A stretch of DNA of 64,000 nucleotides, taken from assembly GCF_030445035.2 (NCBI RefSeq), contig NC_080680.1, forward strand, positions 116,028,228 through 116,092,227, written 5' to 3'. The notes under the pieces are model-generated. The model was not told the DNA's origin and ran no database searches. It saw only the letters and a program-made list of their open reading frames with translations. This stretch comes from Dasypus novemcinctus. Its lineage: Eukaryota; Chordata; Mammalia; Cingulata; Dasypodidae. A program made the position numbers and the translations under genes. Below, in pieces: positions 62,561-64,000 of this stretch; position 1 is the first letter of the stretch, and the number at the start of each line of letters is the position of its first letter.

Positions 62561-63550
62561 CTTTCAATCTCTCTCTGTTCCCTGTGTTTTTAATCACATA
62601 TATTGGGCCTTTCATTCCAATTAGTTCTGTACTTTTCTTTGCAGACTTTCAACTAGTTCTTAGTGTATTGCCAGTGTCATCTTAATATCTTTTATTTCCC
62701 TTCAACTCCTTGAAATGATTTAGGAGATTTGTGTGAACATCACTGATTGGTTGCCTTAAATTCTGTGTCTCATCAGGATTCCTGGTTTGTTCTTTTGACT
62801 GTTTCTTAGTATGTCTTGTAATTTTTGTTGATATCTAGGCTTTTGATTACGTTGGTGATTTTATTCTGTTGGTCAATTTCTCTCTCTTGCCTAGTAGTTT
62901 TGTTTCACAGCTCTTCTTTGATTTTTGGCTCAGTTTTTCCTAAAATATTAAGATTTCCCTGTTTAGTTATCAAAACAGGACCAGGGACCCATTAATAGGG
63001 TGCAGACTAGTTCAAAGGAAGTTGGGAAAGGAAAGAGAGACAACCCTGTCTTTCTTCACTTTCCCAGCTGGCCAGCAGATGGTGCTCTTTGGCAAACCTT
63101 TCTTCAGAGCTGGCTCTTTCCTATTACCACTAACGGGATTTTGTGAACCAGTGATTCAAAGCTGGGCAAAGTTGATTAAACTTGCTGAAGAAAAAACACA
63201 CTCAGCCTTCTGCCACACCCTCCCTTTTCCCAGGGAGGAATATGTCCATTCTCTTCTCCATTGGTTGCTCAGCCACAGATTTTACCAAGGCTGTTTTCCT
63301 TAAGGGTGAGGGATAGGCAGTGTTCCCAGCTGTGGGGGCTAGTAAGTCACCTTTTCTTTTGCCCTCTTTGTCTCTCTGTCCCCAATCCTTCCTGGATGAT
63401 GTGTGTGGCACTCTCCTGGTCTGCAGATCTCCGAAGCAGATCCCTTGGATATTTTCTGCCATTTCTTCCCCTGTTTTGCAAGAGAACTGTGTCCTGCCTG
63501 ACATACTCCAATGCCATCTTCCCAGAACTCTCCCCTGTATAATTATTAAT
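62561..63550 (-). mobile_element. Probable LINE-1 C 5' portion, minus strand
   Basis: Continues in antisense-L1 style; the GC-richer part from about 62995 could be an L1 5' UTR. Open frames on both strands from 63022 to 63661 have no recognisable domain. Confidence 0.45.
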
Positions 63551-64000
63551 AGCACCCTGTTTCAACCTGAGAAGTGTTTTAGTGATAAATTATATTGTGG
63601 CCCTTGTCTCAAAACAATCTACTTGCTCAGGAATGCTGCTGCTCAATTTCTGCTAGGCTGACCAATTGGTGAATTCCAAGGTCTTACTTTTTAGTGAAGT
63701 GCTGTGAAATATTGGGCTTTCTTAGACATGTATTGCTCTGTCTTGATCCTTTCCTTTCGTACTCCTTCCATCCCCCAAAATTATCTTTCAGTAATAAAAA
63801 ATAGAACAGAAGATACATATAATACCAGAAAGATATTTGTGGCAGAGTCAGATTTTTCCATATAAAACTTAGAACCAGCTTATCAGTTTCTAGTATACAA
63901 AAAAGATCTTGGGTTTATGAGTTGGAGTATAGTGATTCTAAACATAAATTCAACAACAGCAAAGCTTTCAATTCATGAACATGGTATATCTATCCATTCC
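63551..64000. other. Window end, nothing recognised
   Basis: AT-rich DNA without a supported feature. Confidence 0.5.

Overview
This is vertebrate, and specifically mammalian, nuclear DNA. It is AT-rich and intron-scale, dominated by LINE-1, tRNA-derived SINEs and LTR elements, and carries single-exon olfactory receptor genes. The long SINEs have a tRNA-like head with 'GGGGAAGCAGACTTGGC'-type ends and a characteristic body. I recognise these as the armadillo DAS-SINE type, so the source is most likely a xenarthran, probably Dasypus. That assignment is from memory of the repeat, not a search.

Layout. From 1 to about 11.2 kb there is a nest of retrotransposons. An old L1 (L1-A, + strand) is split by a mosaic insertion near 2.2-3.0 kb and by a second L1 (L1-B, 3.3-10.1 kb) whose 5' arm is inverted. 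Inside that inverted arm sits a minus-strand retrocopy of a KRAB zinc-finger mRNA (3.6-6.0 kb). It has a poly(A) tract and a 10-bp target duplication, and its 3' end is an L1-type 3' end. From 12.8 to 26.8 kb is the first copy of an old duplicated segment ending in an intact OR13C-type olfactory receptor gene (25113-26072). The segment is interrupted at 13526-21606 by a provirus.

The provirus has two LTRs, a tRNA-Lys-type primer site, an open gag, a pro-pol frame with three in-frame stops, and an env with one stop and one frameshift. Gag and pol look betaretrovirus-like, while env looks like the gammaretroviral/type D kind, so the element is a chimera. A textbook -1 frameshift signal (slippery heptamer plus H-type pseudoknot) is preserved at the gag/pro overlap. 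Part of gag is made of tandem repeats rich in YY1-like motifs.

From 26.8 to 46 kb there are no genes I can support. The stretch holds ERVL/MaLR-type LTRs, L1 fragments, a likely solo LTR (38.05-38.43 kb), and a cluster of an unnamed repeat family arranged as a large inverted repeat (40.4-44.7 kb). From 47.5 to 55.4 kb is the second copy of the duplicated segment, with a second intact olfactory receptor (53153-54112). It lacks the provirus but carries its own SINE and retroposon insertions. The last 5.5 kb is mostly a minus-strand L1 with an ERVL-type LTR inside it.

The only clearly functional-looking genes are the two olfactory receptors. Their coding regions differ at about 4% of sites (18 of 319 residues), while flanks differ far more. 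The differences cluster in TM4/EL2 and TM5, suggesting gene conversion plus divergence around the odorant-binding region. All identity figures here are by-eye estimates.
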